Part shown: positions 1-8,720 of the stretch, piece by piece
How positions within the stretch are numbered: position 1 is the stretch's first letter
Layout: each line of letters begins with the position of its first letter
DNA from: Bacillus sp. 03113
GTDB taxonomy: Bacteria; Bacillota; Bacilli; Bacillales; Cytobacillaceae
DNA: 64,000 bases
Direction: 5' to 3'
NCBI RefSeq assembly: GCF_006546985.1
Contig: NZ_VATK01000018.1
Location: forward strand, 23,761 to 87,760
The notes under the pieces: model-generated
What the model was told of the DNA's origin: nothing
The model's input: the letters and a program-made list of their open reading frames with translations, nothing else
Databases searched by the model: none
Translations under genes and position numbers: made by a program

Positions 1-957
1 AAACCCAACAATATATGTGATAAAAACCGCTCTGAAAGAATTAGGATCTGTAAAAGCTGACTCAATTGTCACATGTGGATAAATAATAAAAGGAAGATGA
101 GCTTTTCCATAAACATAACTTGCCAATAAATATTGAATGGTAACAGCCACAACGGCTAGTCTTGGCATCCCTACAATCCCTTTTTTCATAATAGAAGGTA
201 GAAACAATGCAATCATACCCAATAAAAAAAAACCAGTGGAAAGATAAAGAATCCAAATATCATTTGCCATATTTTTAAATAGCCAATTAGCCTCTGTTTT
301 CAAAGACAGCATAATAATAAAAGCCATGATCAAAGACAAAGGACCAAGAAGCATTGCATCTCTCCTATACACATAATAAGCTTCTAGCTCATCAGAGGCA
401 TTGGAATAGTCAGCCAATAAGAGTGAGGAGAGAAAAAGAGTACTGCAAATAGCAAAAATAAAAAAGGCATATTCATTAGGACTGCTGAAGAGTTTTACTA
501 AATCGAGTGTTTGGTGACCGTCTGATAAAAAAATAAATTGTCCATGTGAAATAGGTAAAACACTAATTAGTAATCCTGGTATTAAGATGCCAGTAATTCC
601 TGATATATAAGTAAGTGTATGGCGATATTCTACTGCAATATTGGAAAACACAAGAAATGCACTTCGTATTGCGAGCAATAGCAATATTAGACTTCCTGGA
701 ATTAACAAAATGGTTCCAAGTGTATAAGCGGCTTTCGGAAATAGACTATATACTGCGACGACTAAAGCTACAATAAAGGTGTTCGTTACTTCCCATGTTG
801 GCGATAAGTATCGGTTCGCAATATTGGTTGCTTTTGTTTTTTGCTTTTTAATATAAATCATCGACCAAAAGCCTGCTCCAAAGTCCATAGTAGCCATAAC
901 AGCATAAATAAACACAAATCCCCATAGCACAGTAACCGCCAGCAAAGCATTAGTCAT
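1..957 (-). CDS. ythB: Cytochrome bd-type quinol oxidase subunit II (CydB/YthB-like), 3' end outside window
   Basis: Translating the minus strand from ATG at 957 gives 319 codons without a stop up to the window edge, so the C-terminus is missing. The product is very hydrophobic, with about eight membrane segments and the N-terminal CydB pattern (MTNALLAVTVLWGFVFIYAV, then an MDFGAG motif). CydB is the structural subunit of cytochrome bd, which passes electrons from menaquinol to oxygen in the plasma membrane. A strong ribosome binding site (AAAGGAGTGAGGGG) lies just before the ATG. It follows the cydA-like gene on the same strand by 75 bp, as in B. subtilis ythA-ythB. The family assignment is secure. 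The choice of ythB over cydB rests on neighbourhood. Confidence 0.85.
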   Translation of the reverse strand, partial: MTNALLAVTVLWGFVFIYAVMATMDFGAGFWSMIYIKKQKTKATNIANRYLSPTWEVTNTFIVALVVAVYSLFPKAAYTLGTILLIPGSLILLLLAIRSAFLVFSNIAVEYRHTLTYISGITGILIPGLLISVLPISHGQFIFLSDGHQTLDLVKLFSSPNEYAFFIFAICSTLFLSSLLLADYSNASDELEAYYVYRRDAMLLGPLSLIMAFIIMLSLKTEANWLFKNMANDIWILYLSTGFFLLGMIALFLPSIMKKGIVGMPRLAVVAVTIQYLLASYVYGKAHLPFIIYPHVTIESAFTDPNSFRAVFITYIVGF

Positions 958-1032
958 CCCCTCACTCCTTTCTTATTGTTTATGTTTTTTTACCTTGAAA
1001 AGAAACAGGTGTCTAGGCTTCAAATGGAATTC

Positions 1033-2394
1033 TTAAGAAGTGGATCCTGCAACTGTCATTTCTTTTTGCTCTGCTTGATCTAAATCATGTTGAACTGTAT
1101 GTTTTCTAAAATAATAGAGCAGGACAAAAACGACAGAAATGGCCAAAACGATATAAACTGCAACAAATAGGATAAAAAGAATTCCTAGATTACCAGCAGT
1201 TGTAACAGAATCTTCTGTTGATAGCATTCGATAAATGGTCCACGGCTGGCGGCCGGTACAGGCAAAAATCCATCCAAATTCAATGGCTAATAAAGCAAGA
1301 GGTCCAGAAAAAACGAAAGTCCAGATAAGAAATTTAGGGAAGCGATCCTTTTTCAAAACTTTCTTCCAGACGAAAGCGATGATGGAAATTAAAATTAACA
1401 AGCTGCCTATGCCAACCATTGCGTTAAAAAGAGTATGAATATAAAGCGGCGGCCAATGTTCCTTTGGAAAATCATTCAAACCTTTCACAATTGTGTCAAA
1501 CCGGTTTCCAGCTAAGAAGCTTAGAGCCCATGGAACCTCTATGTCCCATTTTACCTCTTGTTCTTCTTTTGATGTGTAGCCACCAATGGATAACGGTGCA
1601 TACGATTGTGTTTCAAATAACCCTTCAGCTGCCGCTAATTTCTCTGGCTGGTACTCATGAAGAATTTGGGCAGCCTCATGTCCATTTGTTGCTGTAAGGA
1701 TGGAAAAGATTCCTCCTATTACTAAGCTAAGCATTAATGCTTTCTGATGAAATTGATAGACTCTTGTTCCAAAGTCTGTTTTAAGCATTTTATACGCAGA
1801 GACAGAAGCAACGATAAATGCTCCTGTTGTATAAGCAGACAAGGCTACATGCCCAGCTGTTACAAAGAAGGTGGGATTAAAGAAAGCTTTCCAAGGTTCT
1901 ACATCTACAATCTCTCCGTTTTCGATTCGAAATCCTTGGGGAGTACCTTCAAATGCGTGCACATTTGTAATTAAGACAGCTGAAGCAAATGCACCTAGTG
2001 CTACTAATAATAAGCTTGTGATTCTCATCCATGGTGGAATTCTTTCTGCAGCGTAAACGTAAATGGACATAAATAAAGCTTCAATGAAAAATGCATATAT
2101 TTCAATTTGAAAAGGTAAGGCCATGACTTTCCCAATCACCTCCATAAAACCAGGCCATAATAAGGAAAGCTGCACTCCTGCAATGGTTCCAGTTGGAATG
2201 CCTACACCTAATAAGACAGCAAAAGCTTTTGTCCATCTTTTTGCCATGATGACATATTCAAGATCCTTCGTCTTTTGATACATCAACTCAGCAGTTATCA
2301 TCATAAGAGGAAGACCCACACCAATAGTGGCAAAAATAATATGAAATCCCATCGTTGTTCCAAACATACTTCTAGCAATTAATAAGTCGTTCAT
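1033..2394 (-). CDS. ythA: Cytochrome bd-type quinol oxidase subunit I (CydA/YthA-like)
   Basis: The 453-residue membrane protein carries CydA hallmarks: the N-terminal segment MNDLLIARSMFGTTMGFH, whose His18 matches the haem b595 ligand, a second conserved His in FVTAGHVALSAY, and the GRQPWTIYRML signature near the C-terminus. About nine membrane helices are visible. CydA holds the haems and the quinol site. The reading frame stays open to 2415, but ATG 2394 is preferred because AAAGGAAG sits about 10 bases before it. It forms an operon with the cydB-like gene downstream. The neighbouring carbonic anhydrase gene (ytiB-like) supports the YthA type rather than the main CydA of the cydABCD operon. 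Confidence 0.88.
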   Translation of the reverse strand: MNDLLIARSMFGTTMGFHIIFATIGVGLPLMMITAELMYQKTKDLEYVIMAKRWTKAFAVLLGVGIPTGTIAGVQLSLLWPGFMEVIGKVMALPFQIEIYAFFIEALFMSIYVYAAERIPPWMRITSLLLVALGAFASAVLITNVHAFEGTPQGFRIENGEIVDVEPWKAFFNPTFFVTAGHVALSAYTTGAFIVASVSAYKMLKTDFGTRVYQFHQKALMLSLVIGGIFSILTATNGHEAAQILHEYQPEKLAAAEGLFETQSYAPLSIGGYTSKEEQEVKWDIEVPWALSFLAGNRFDTIVKGLNDFPKEHWPPLYIHTLFNAMVGIGSLLILISIIAFVWKKVLKKDRFPKFLIWTFVFSGPLALLAIEFGWIFACTGRQPWTIYRMLSTEDSVTTAGNLGILFILFVAVYIVLAISVVFVLLYYFRKHTVQHDLDQAEQKEMTVAGSTS

Positions 2395-2618
2395 TTCATT
2401 AATTCTTCCTTTCATTCAAATCCATACCTTTATTGTTAGCGTTTTGAAACGAAATATGTAAACTTTTCCGTTCTTAGGAAAATAATCAATGGGGGTCCTG
2501 CCTAATTCGGGATAAAAGGGAAAAACTTTTCGTGCATATATATTTACAAAAAAAATTTGTTCCATTAATCTAGAGAGGTGTGAGAAAATTGAAATTGTAT
2601 TCAAAGAGGGTGGAAGAA

Positions 2619-3182
2619 ATGAGTTTATTGCAAGACATATTATCGTTCAACGAAGAGTTTGTAGCTGAGAAAAAATATGAGCAATATGCGACAACGAAAT
2701 TTCCAAATAAACGCATGGTCATTTTAACATGTATGGATACCCGATTAATTGAATTACTGCCAAAAGCAATAAATGTAGGGAATGGCGATGTGAAAATTGT
2801 TAAAAATGCTGGGGCGTTGGTTACACACCCATTTGGCAGTATTATGAGAAGTATATTAGTTGCCGTCTACCAGCTTCAAGCAGACGAAGTGCTCGTCATT
2901 GGTCATAGGGATTGTGGAATGAGTGGGATGAAATCTGAAGTTATGATTGATAGTATGAAATCAAGAGGAATTTCAGATAACATATTTGATACATTGAATT
3001 ATTCAGGGGTAAATGTTCAAGAGTGGTTAAAAGGCTTTGAAGATGTATGTGATAGTGTGGCACATAGTGTTGATATCATTAAAAATCATCCTCTTTTGCC
3101 AAACAATGTACCTGTACATGGGCTAGTTATTAGTCCTTCAACTGGAAAATTAGATTTAGTTATTGATGGATATGAAAAGTAA
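2619..3182 (+). CDS. ytiB: Beta-class carbonic anhydrase
   Basis: The 187-residue protein interconverts CO2 and bicarbonate in the cytoplasm. The zinc ligands of the beta class are visible: Cys38 and Asp40-Arg42 in LTCMDTRL, then His96 and Cys99 in IGHRDCGMSG. Length matches B. subtilis YtiB. The frame is open from a GTG at 2580, but the ATG at 2619 has a clear ribosome binding site (GAGGGTGG) and gives the family length. It is divergent from the cydAB-like operon and followed by a long structured intergenic region. Confidence 0.92.
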   Translation: MSLLQDILSFNEEFVAEKKYEQYATTKFPNKRMVILTCMDTRLIELLPKAINVGNGDVKIVKNAGALVTHPFGSIMRSILVAVYQLQADEVLVIGHRDCGMSGMKSEVMIDSMKSRGISDNIFDTLNYSGVNVQEWLKGFEDVCDSVAHSVDIIKNHPLLPNNVPVHGLVISPSTGKLDLVIDGYEK

Positions 3183-3528
3183 GGTGAAACTTCAATCAGT
3201 GGGGGTTTTCTCGACGTACAGGAAGTACTAGTGCAGACAATGCGACAACGTCGCGCTTTTGTCTGCCATTCCCCATTGATTGTTTGTCACGCAGAGCCTG
3301 ATTGACTTTTCTAAGGGCTGAAGCCCAAAGAAAAGTCTTATTTCACCAATCACGCTCATACATGCCACATCCTGTGGCATTCGCTTGATTAGGACGTCCT
3401 GTCCGTCGTCGGGCTTTTACGGGCAGTTAACCCACATAGGATTTTTTCTTGTTTATATTTATAAACTTGAGGTGGATCTTACTGCCCGTTAATGCGGGAT
3501 AAACTCGGTTCATTCAGCTGAAACGAGT
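3183..3528. repeat. Mosaic of palindromic repeats between ytiB and yidD
   Basis: No gene is seen here, but most of the 346 bp folds into hairpins. An outer pair CAATCAGTGGGG and CCCCATTGATTG (about 3193-3282) encloses a module D end (GTACAGGAAGTAC) and a GCAGACAA/TTGTCTGC stem. Then come GACTTTTCT/AGAAAAGTC around GGGCT/AGCCC (about 3307-3338), GCCAC/GTGGC, and an ACGGGCAGT/ACTGCCCGT pair spanning about 3420-3504. No tandem period or terminal inverted repeat with target duplication was found for the region as a whole. Confidence 0.6.
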
Positions 3529-3789
3529 TTACTTTATACGATGGTGCTTATGAGACTTTGTTTTCATTGACCATTGTTTAGGGACTGGGTCAATCCCACC
3601 AGGATGAAAAGGATGGCATTTTACGAGTCGTTTCAGTGTAAGCCATCCTCCTTTTATTGCTCCATATTTTTTTATGGCCTCTAGTCCATATTGAGAGCAT
3701 GTTGGATAAAAACGACATGTTGGTGGTGTAAATGGTGAAATAACGGTTTGATAAAATCGTATTATAGCAATAAATAAAAATTTCAGCAT
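3529..3789 (-). CDS. yidD: Membrane protein insertion efficiency factor YidD
   Basis: This is a small (86 aa) basic protein with an N-terminal amphipathic/hydrophobic stretch. The family signatures are [10 protein letters not shown] (Cys25, Cys31) and [13 protein letters not shown] (from residue 58). YidD proteins help the YidC/SpoIIIJ insertase place proteins in the inner membrane. The B. subtilis counterpart is YtjA, also next to luxS. AAGGATG precedes the ATG. The gene is divergent from luxS. Confidence 0.93.
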   Translation of the reverse strand: MLKFLFIAIIRFYQTVISPFTPPTCRFYPTCSQYGLEAIKKYGAIKGGWLTLKRLVKCHPFHPGGIDPVPKQWSMKTKSHKHHRIK

Positions 3790-3948
3790 TTATCTTCATC
3801 CTTAAATTGTGAATTGATCATAATACTTTCTATAAAACATAGCATAATGAATGTGAATAGTCTAAATATCCAGTATTCGTATTATACTGATGAATTTAGT
3901 TGGAAATTAAGTTATAATAGAAAAAAACAGAAAAAGGAGTGATGTTCA

Positions 3949-4419
3949 ATGCCTTCAGTTGAAAGCTTTGAATTAGATCATACAGCTGTAAAAGCTCCAT
4001 ATGTTAGACATTGTGGTGTGCACAAAGTAGGTAGCGACGGAGTCGTTAATAAATTTGATATTCGTTTTTGTCAGCCGAATAAACAGGCTATGAAGCCGGA
4101 AGCGATTCATACACTAGAGCATTTACTTGCTTTTAATATTCGAAAATACGCTGAAAAGCATTCCCATTTTGATATAATCGATATTTCTCCAATGGGATGT
4201 CAAACAGGTTTCTACTTAGTAGTAAGCGGTGAGCCTACAGTGGAAGAAATTATTGATTTATTAGATGACACATTGAAGGATGCAATTGAAGTCATTGATA
4301 TTCCCGCAGCAAATGAAAAACAATGCGGTCAAGCAAAGCTTCACGATTTAGATGGAGCAAAACGTTTAATGAATTTTTGGCTGGAACAAAGCAAGGAAGA
4401 TTTAAAACAAATTTTTTAA
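3949..4419 (+). CDS. luxS: S-ribosylhomocysteine lyase (autoinducer-2 synthase)
   Basis: LuxS cleaves S-ribosylhomocysteine to homocysteine and DPD, the precursor of AI-2, as part of the activated methyl cycle that recycles SAM by-products. All key residues are seen: the metal ligands His54 and His58 (HTLEH), Cys126 (CGQAK), the catalytic Cys84 (MGCQTGFY) and Glu57. Length (156 aa) is normal. AAAAAGGAGTGATG provides the ribosome binding site. It is transcribed alone and ends at a strong bidirectional terminator. The metK gene for the other half of the SAM cycle lies about 7 kb away. Confidence 0.97.
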   Translation: MPSVESFELDHTAVKAPYVRHCGVHKVGSDGVVNKFDIRFCQPNKQAMKPEAIHTLEHLLAFNIRKYAEKHSHFDIIDISPMGCQTGFYLVVSGEPTVEEIIDLLDDTLKDAIEVIDIPAANEKQCGQAKLHDLDGAKRLMNFWLEQSKEDLKQIF

Positions 4420-4426
4420 GCATTAA

Positions 4427-4485
4427 AATAAGGAAGCCATAAGAGTGTGTGACCTAGATAGGCACATTCTTTTGGCTTCCTTATT
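4427..4485 (+). terminator. Intrinsic terminator after luxS
   Basis: A long stem AATAAGGAAGCCA... pairs with ...TGGCTTCCTTATT, extending through AAGAGTGTG/CACATTCTT with one or two mismatches, directly behind the luxS stop codon. T-rich sequence on both sides may let it work in both directions. Confidence 0.8.
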
Positions 4486-4498
4486 TGTTAGGTAGGAA

Positions 4499-4648
4499 AG
4501 TATAAATTTTCTGAAGTCCGACGGGTGTCTAGCTTCAGCGCCTAGCCCTTGTGAAAAATAACCTCATGCCTCTAAAAGTAAAAAACACTTTTTGAGTCAT
4601 GTGAACATTTTTCTTCAGGGCTGACCAAGTCGCTTGCGCTTTTCTTAT
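4499..4648 (+). repeat. Intergenic hairpin repeat family A, copy 1
   Basis: This is a full copy of the family that runs from AGTATAAATTTT through GTGTCTAGC to GCGCTTTTCTTA. The outer stem is AGCGCCT...AGTCGCT (one mismatch). Inside are AGCCC/GGGCT and a TCTAAAAGT/ACTTTTTGA hairpin. The right end touches the stop codon of the cardiolipin synthase gene on the other strand. Other copies lie near 11313, 32053, 39812, 41034, 46389 and 47712. Confidence 0.8.
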
Positions 4649-6096
4649 TAAAGAATGGGAGAAAGCAGTCTAGAAATCGATTCTTTAAATCGGATCATTA
4701 ACGGTCTTTGTAAGTATTGTTCATACGTTAATTCTTTAGAGAGCTTTAAATCTTTGTAAAAGCACTCGGTTAGTTTCTTTGCAACATCTTCATTGTATAG
4801 AAATGCATTTACTTCAAAATTAAGGCGAAAGCTTCTGACATCAATATTTGCCGTGCCCACTGAAGAAATTTTTTCATCAATAATGATTGTTTTGGCATGA
4901 ATGAAGCCATTTTCATAAATAAATATTTTTGCACCTGTTTTAAGCATTTCCCCAATATAAGAGTAAGTGGCCCAATAGACAAACATATGATCAGGTTTGT
5001 TAGGGACAATAATGTTTACATCAATGCCAGATAGAGCCGCAATTCTGAGTGCATCTAATAGGCTGCTGTCTGGGATGAAGTATGGAGTTTCAATTAGAAT
5101 TGATTTTTTAGCAGAGGAGATCATCTTAATATAACCATTTTTTATTTGCTCCCATTCAGAGTCCGGACCGCTTGTTACAATTTGCATCCCAATCTGTCCG
5201 TTTGATTGAATATCTGGAAAATAATCTTTTGAATAATGAATGTCATGGCGATGAGAGGCTTGATTCCAATCTAAGATAAACCTCGTTTGAATCGCGTGTA
5301 CAGCACTTCCTTCAATACGAAGATGAGTATCACGCCAATATCCAAACTTTGGGCTTAACCCAAGATATTCATCTCCAACATTAAAGCCTCCAACATATCC
5401 AATTTTTCCGTCGATAATCGAGAGCTTCCGATGATTTCTAAAGTTAAATCGAAAATTAATAAGATGAAAGCGGGAAGGAAAAAATGCTTCTACTTCGCCA
5501 CTGGCTTGACGAAGCTCTTTGAAAAATCGTTTTCTTAATGATCTTGAGCCAAGATCATCATATAAAACTCTTACTTGTACTCCTTCTTTTGCTTTATTTG
5601 CTAGTGTATGTACGAGTTTTTTTCCAATATTATCATATCGAAAAATATAATACTGCAAATGAATATGGTTTTTTGCTCCCTTAATATCAGCTAATAAGGC
5701 GTTAAATTTATCATTCCCGTCTGTAAAAATTTGAAGATGATTGTCTTCTGTATAGACAGCATCATTATTATGAACATGCATGTAAATTAAGTCTAAATTT
5801 GATTTGATAAGTTCATTTGAAGGATGAAACTCGTTTCGGCTAATTTCTAATAATTGGGAAGAAATGATTTGCTCGATGCCAATCTTCTTTTGATCGTCCC
5901 ATTGAAACATTTTTCTTTTTGTTAAGTTTTGACCAAAAGTAAGATATAAAATAAATCCTAAAATTGGAATAAAAAATAATACCATTAACCATGCCCAGCT
6001 TGCACCAGCATCCTTCCGTTCTAAAAAAATAAGGACTGAAGCAAAAATGATATTCAAGATAAGAATAAGGCTGACTAAAATGGAATAAATTGACAT
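4648..6096 (-). CDS. cls: Cardiolipin synthase
   Basis: A phospholipase D superfamily enzyme (482 aa) that joins two phosphatidylglycerols into cardiolipin at the membrane. Two N-terminal membrane helices (about residues 3-23 and 33-53) are followed by two HKD catalytic motifs: HRKLSIID (His222-Asp229) and HAKTIIID (His400-Asp407). GGAAGGA lies before the ATG. The length is normal for bacterial Cls. B. subtilis has three such paralogues elsewhere, so which one this corresponds to is not decided, and the position beside luxS differs from B. subtilis. Its 3' end abuts repeat family A. Confidence 0.92.
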   Translation of the reverse strand: MSIYSILVSLILILNIIFASVLIFLERKDAGASWAWLMVLFFIPILGFILYLTFGQNLTKRKMFQWDDQKKIGIEQIISSQLLEISRNEFHPSNELIKSNLDLIYMHVHNNDAVYTEDNHLQIFTDGNDKFNALLADIKGAKNHIHLQYYIFRYDNIGKKLVHTLANKAKEGVQVRVLYDDLGSRSLRKRFFKELRQASGEVEAFFPSRFHLINFRFNFRNHRKLSIIDGKIGYVGGFNVGDEYLGLSPKFGYWRDTHLRIEGSAVHAIQTRFILDWNQASHRHDIHYSKDYFPDIQSNGQIGMQIVTSGPDSEWEQIKNGYIKMISSAKKSILIETPYFIPDSSLLDALRIAALSGIDVNIIVPNKPDHMFVYWATYSYIGEMLKTGAKIFIYENGFIHAKTIIIDEKISSVGTANIDVRSFRLNFEVNAFLYNEDVAKKLTECFYKDLKLSKELTYEQYLQRPLMIRFKESISRLLSPIL

Positions 6097-6348
6097 TCGA
6101 CAAAATCCTTCCAGAGAATCTATTCAATAATGAATGAAAAATTAGATGTAGACAATCAATCGGGTTGTATCTTACTTTATGCTGGATATATGAATATCTT
6201 ACTAATCTCCTTGCATCATCAGTATTTTAACATGGACGTGGAAGGAACATCTAATTTCGAGTTTCACGTTTTCGAAAAGAGAGTCAATAAAAATTATCAA
6301 AGGGTTCATTAATTATGCATCATTAAAAAATACCTTCTCTTTTTAAAA

Positions 6349-6390
6349 AAAGCACTTTATCAAAAACCTATTTCTTGATAAAGCGCTTTA
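6349..6390 (-). terminator. Terminator of the small acidic protein gene
   Basis: The perfect-looking stem AAAGCACTTTATCAA/TTGATAAAGCGCTTT has a run of eight T on the minus strand. It lies 24 bp beyond the stop codon of the minus-strand gene at 6414-6671. The rest of 6097-6348 holds no convincing gene or motif. Confidence 0.75.
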
Positions 6391-6413
6391 ATAAGCAGGA
6401 TATGTAAAATTTT

Positions 6414-6671
6414 CTAATGTACATTTCGGTGGTAATAAGGGGGACTTTTATGCTGACCATAGCCTTCACTTGCAAATTTCCCTTTCAAAGTTTCAATTAC
6501 ATAAATCCCCATTAGGTCGTAGAGCTCTTGATTATCCATTTCTTGTATAAGATTGAGAAGGTCCTCTCGAGTCATTTCTTCTAAAAAAGCAAATGTCAGC
6601 ATATCAATATCTTCTTCGTCCCCAGTTAATTTATGCCGATAAAGTTTGTAAAGCTCGTCAATGATTTTCAT
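6414..6671 (-). CDS. Small conserved acidic cytosolic protein, function unknown
   Basis: An 85-residue, mostly helical and acidic protein (GDEEDIDM, LEEMTREDLLNLIQEM) without membrane segment or cysteines, ending in a His/Tyr-rich tail (PPYYHRNVH). The gene is convincing because GGAGGTG sits at ideal distance from the ATG and a good terminator follows. It resembles small Bacillus proteins found beside ytkD (I believe the DUF6154 group, not verified). No function can be given. It is divergent from ytkD. Confidence 0.75.
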   Translation of the reverse strand: MKIIDELYKLYRHKLTGDEEDIDMLTFAFLEEMTREDLLNLIQEMDNQELYDLMGIYVIETLKGKFASEGYGQHKSPPYYHRNVH

Positions 6672-6982
6672 TTGTCACACCTCCTATTAACATATATTAT
6701 TTACACAGATAAGTCTTGTATCCATTAATGATCTTTTATTTAAAGTAAAGAAAGTATAAATTTTTTGAACTGCTCATTTCAAGTTATTTTTATTATCTTT
6801 TTAATATTACTTTATCGCAAGTAAAAAAGAAAAATTTTGCCTAAATTTTTAAATATGGACAAATTTACAATAGAAACGACACCAATTCGTTTTCACCAAA
6901 AGTGTTCAGGATTATAATAATGGATAAAGTGAATGATTCAGAACGATTTTTAATAGGATAAATTCATTAAAGAGAGGTTGCT
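6672..6982. other. AT-rich intergenic region upstream of ytkD
   Basis: No gene is seen. Around 6738-6765 the sequence AGTATAAATTTTTTGAA matches the left edge of repeat family A (as at 47712) but then diverges, so it may be a decayed end of a copy. A candidate sigma-A promoter for ytkD is listed separately. Confidence 0.5.
6890..6918 (+). promoter_or_regulatory. Candidate sigma-A promoter of ytkD
   Basis: TTTTCA (6890-6895) and a perfect TATAAT (6913-6918) are separated by 17 bp. The -35 box matches four of six consensus bases. It lies 65 bp before the ytkD start. Confidence 0.5.
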
Positions 6983-7468
6983 ATGGAATTATTTTATGAT
7001 ACAAGGGGAGCGACTGTTCGTCTCTCGTTTCAACAAAATGCTTTTCCAGAAAAGCCAAAGCATGTCATTGTTATTTGTCGGCTAAAGGATGAATGGCTTT
7101 TAACGAATCATAAGATTCGCGGATGGGAATTCCCAGGCGGAAAAATAGAAGCAGGAGAATCATTAGAGGCTGCGGCAATTAGAGAGGTAAAAGAAGAAAC
7201 AGGAGCCTTACTGAAGAGTTTGGTATATATTGGAGAGTACGAGGTGAATGATCAAACATCCACTTTTGTTAAAGCTGTTTTCTTCGGAATCATCGAGAAG
7301 CTACAGCCTTTATCCTTCTATTTTGAAACAAATGGCCCCATTTTTGTAAAGGGAAATATTATTGATTTACGCTGGGAAAAGCAATACAGCTTTATTATGA
7401 AGGATAAGGTTATGGAAAAATGTATAAAAGTAATAGAAAATATGAAGAATACGTTGGATGAAATTTAA
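6983..7468 (+). CDS. ytkD: Nudix nucleoside triphosphatase YtkD
   Basis: A Nudix hydrolase of 161 aa. The Nudix box runs from [20 protein letters not shown] to EETG (about residues 52-74), with the REVKEETG core that binds the metal ions. B. subtilis YtkD hydrolyses nucleoside triphosphates, including oxidised guanine nucleotides (8-oxo-dGTP), and protects DNA from oxidative mutation. Length and genome position (beside ytmA/ytmB/pckA) fit YtkD. The ribosome binding site AGAGAGG precedes the ATG. Confidence 0.9.
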   Translation: MELFYDTRGATVRLSFQQNAFPEKPKHVIVICRLKDEWLLTNHKIRGWEFPGGKIEAGESLEAAAIREVKEETGALLKSLVYIGEYEVNDQTSTFVKAVFFGIIEKLQPLSFYFETNGPIFVKGNIIDLRWEKQYSFIMKDKVMEKCIKVIENMKNTLDEI

Positions 7469-7604
7469 ATTAAAGGTATCGCTTCTTATAACAGATTTTC
7501 GTTAATAAAGTATGATTACATAAAATTGAGCTGATATCCTCATTTTAAACAGGAATATTGTAAGATTTTCAATATGGGGCATTGTCATAAAATATGGGGT
7601 GATT

Positions 7605-8396
7605 ATGTTGATTAATTTCAGGGACTTAATAATTCAAAGGGAACGCTTTCCTTCGCCCCATCCATGTATTGAATTATCCATTATTACATACATTTCAGAT
7701 GGCTTAAAAGTAAAGGGAATGTTAGCTGAACCTAAGGATGGACAGTCTTATGATGGTTTTCTTTATTTACGAGGCGGAATAAAAAATGTGGGAAATGTAA
7801 GACCTGGTCGAATTATTCAATTCGCATCGGAAGGATTTATCGTATTTGCTCCGTTTTATAGAGGTAATCAAGGCGGAGAAGGAAACGAGGATTTCGCAGG
7901 GGCCGATCGAGGAGATGCTTATTCAGCATTTGCTTTACTTGCCATGCATCCAAGAGTTGATCGTGTCCATGTTTTTGGCTTTTCCAGAGGAGGAGTAATG
8001 GCTTTATGGACGGGCATTCATTTCCAAGAAACCGCTTCTGTAGTTACATGGGGCGGAGTGAGTGATATGTTTTTAACCTATTCAGAAAGAACGGATTTGC
8101 GCAGGATGATGAAAAGAGTGATAGGAGGAACACCTGCAAAATATCCTGAGCGGTATGAGAGCCGAACGCCATTGTTCGAAATAGTACAAATACAAGCCCC
8201 CGTACTGATCATTCATGGTGTGAAAGATCAGAATGTGTCAATTGAGCATGCTTATCGACTTGAAAACGGGTTGAGAGAACTGCGGAAATCAGTTGAATGC
8301 TGGTATTTTGAAGCATATACACACTATTTCCCTCCAGGGATGAATCGAAAAATAGTTCAAGAGCTTACATCATGGATGAAAAAGCAAAGAACATAA
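7605..8396 (+). CDS. ytmA: Alpha/beta hydrolase, prolyl oligopeptidase (S9) type
   Basis: A 263-residue serine hydrolase of the dipeptidyl-peptidase/prolyl-oligopeptidase fold. The catalytic triad can be read as Ser127 in GFSRGG, Asp208 in GVKDQNV and His240 in YTHYFPPG. An RGG oxyanion segment appears near residue 56. The substrate is unknown. It corresponds to B. subtilis YtmA by position and length. The start is uncertain: GTG 7599, ATG 7605 or TTG 7608 all lie close behind GGGGTG. ytmB follows 40 bp later, so they probably form an operon. Confidence 0.83.
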   Translation: MLINFRDLIIQRERFPSPHPCIELSIITYISDGLKVKGMLAEPKDGQSYDGFLYLRGGIKNVGNVRPGRIIQFASEGFIVFAPFYRGNQGGEGNEDFAGADRGDAYSAFALLAMHPRVDRVHVFGFSRGGVMALWTGIHFQETASVVTWGGVSDMFLTYSERTDLRRMMKRVIGGTPAKYPERYESRTPLFEIVQIQAPVLIIHGVKDQNVSIEHAYRLENGLRELRKSVECWYFEAYTHYFPPGMNRKIVQELTSWMKKQRT

Positions 8397-8436
8397 TGGT
8401 AAAATATATTTCAAGGAATAATAAGGGGTGATCCAA

Positions 8437-8679
8437 ATGGGAATGCCGTTAGAATTAAATACCATGATTGTTACGAAGGGAAAAGAAAGTCGTCTTTACG
8501 ATAATTACTTTACTTTAGTAAAGGAAGGCTATCGCCTTTACCCTCTCGACATCCCTATTGAGGTTAAGAAAACAATAAATGGAGAGCAAAGTGGAATAGC
8601 GTTAATAAAGAAAGTTGAGTGGGAAAAGGATCAAACCTCTATCACCTATCAGCTTATTTCATTAAATTCAACGAATTAA
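8437..8679 (+). CDS. ytmB: Conserved small protein YtmB
   Basis: An 80-residue protein starting MGMPLELNTMIVTKGKESRL, the same length as B. subtilis YtmB (DUF2584 group). It looks like a small beta-rich domain without membrane segment or signal peptide. The start at 8437 is chosen because AAGGGGTG precedes it at good distance; an in-frame GTG at 8428 is part of that ribosome binding site. The gene lies 40 bp behind ytmA and ends at a bidirectional terminator shared with pckA. The function is unknown. Confidence 0.85.
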   Translation: MGMPLELNTMIVTKGKESRLYDNYFTLVKEGYRLYPLDIPIEVKKTINGEQSGIALIKKVEWEKDQTSITYQLISLNSTN

Positions 8680-8681
8680 GC

Positions 8682-8718
8682 TAACAGGCACCAATATTCG
8701 ATATATTGGTGCCTGTTA
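8682..8718. terminator. Bidirectional terminator between ytmB and pckA
   Basis: A perfect 16-bp stem, TAACAGGCACCAATAT with ATATTGGTGCCTGTTA, around a 5-base loop, lies between the two convergent genes. Confidence 0.85.
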
Positions 8719-8720
8719 CT

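Noticed and set aside
62..256. 64-codon minus-strand frame at the left edge
   Set aside because: It is a shadow of the cydB-like gene, whose own frame is open across the whole region.
2545..2561. Possible Rex-type redox operator (ACAAA...TTTGT) before the cydAB-like operon
   Set aside because: Only five bases per arm match and the surrounding A/T runs make such a dyad likely by chance.
6130..6312. 60-codon plus-strand frame upstream of the small acidic gene
   Set aside because: No ribosome binding site, no recognisable family, unusual composition; it overlaps the 5' flank of cls and looks like chance.
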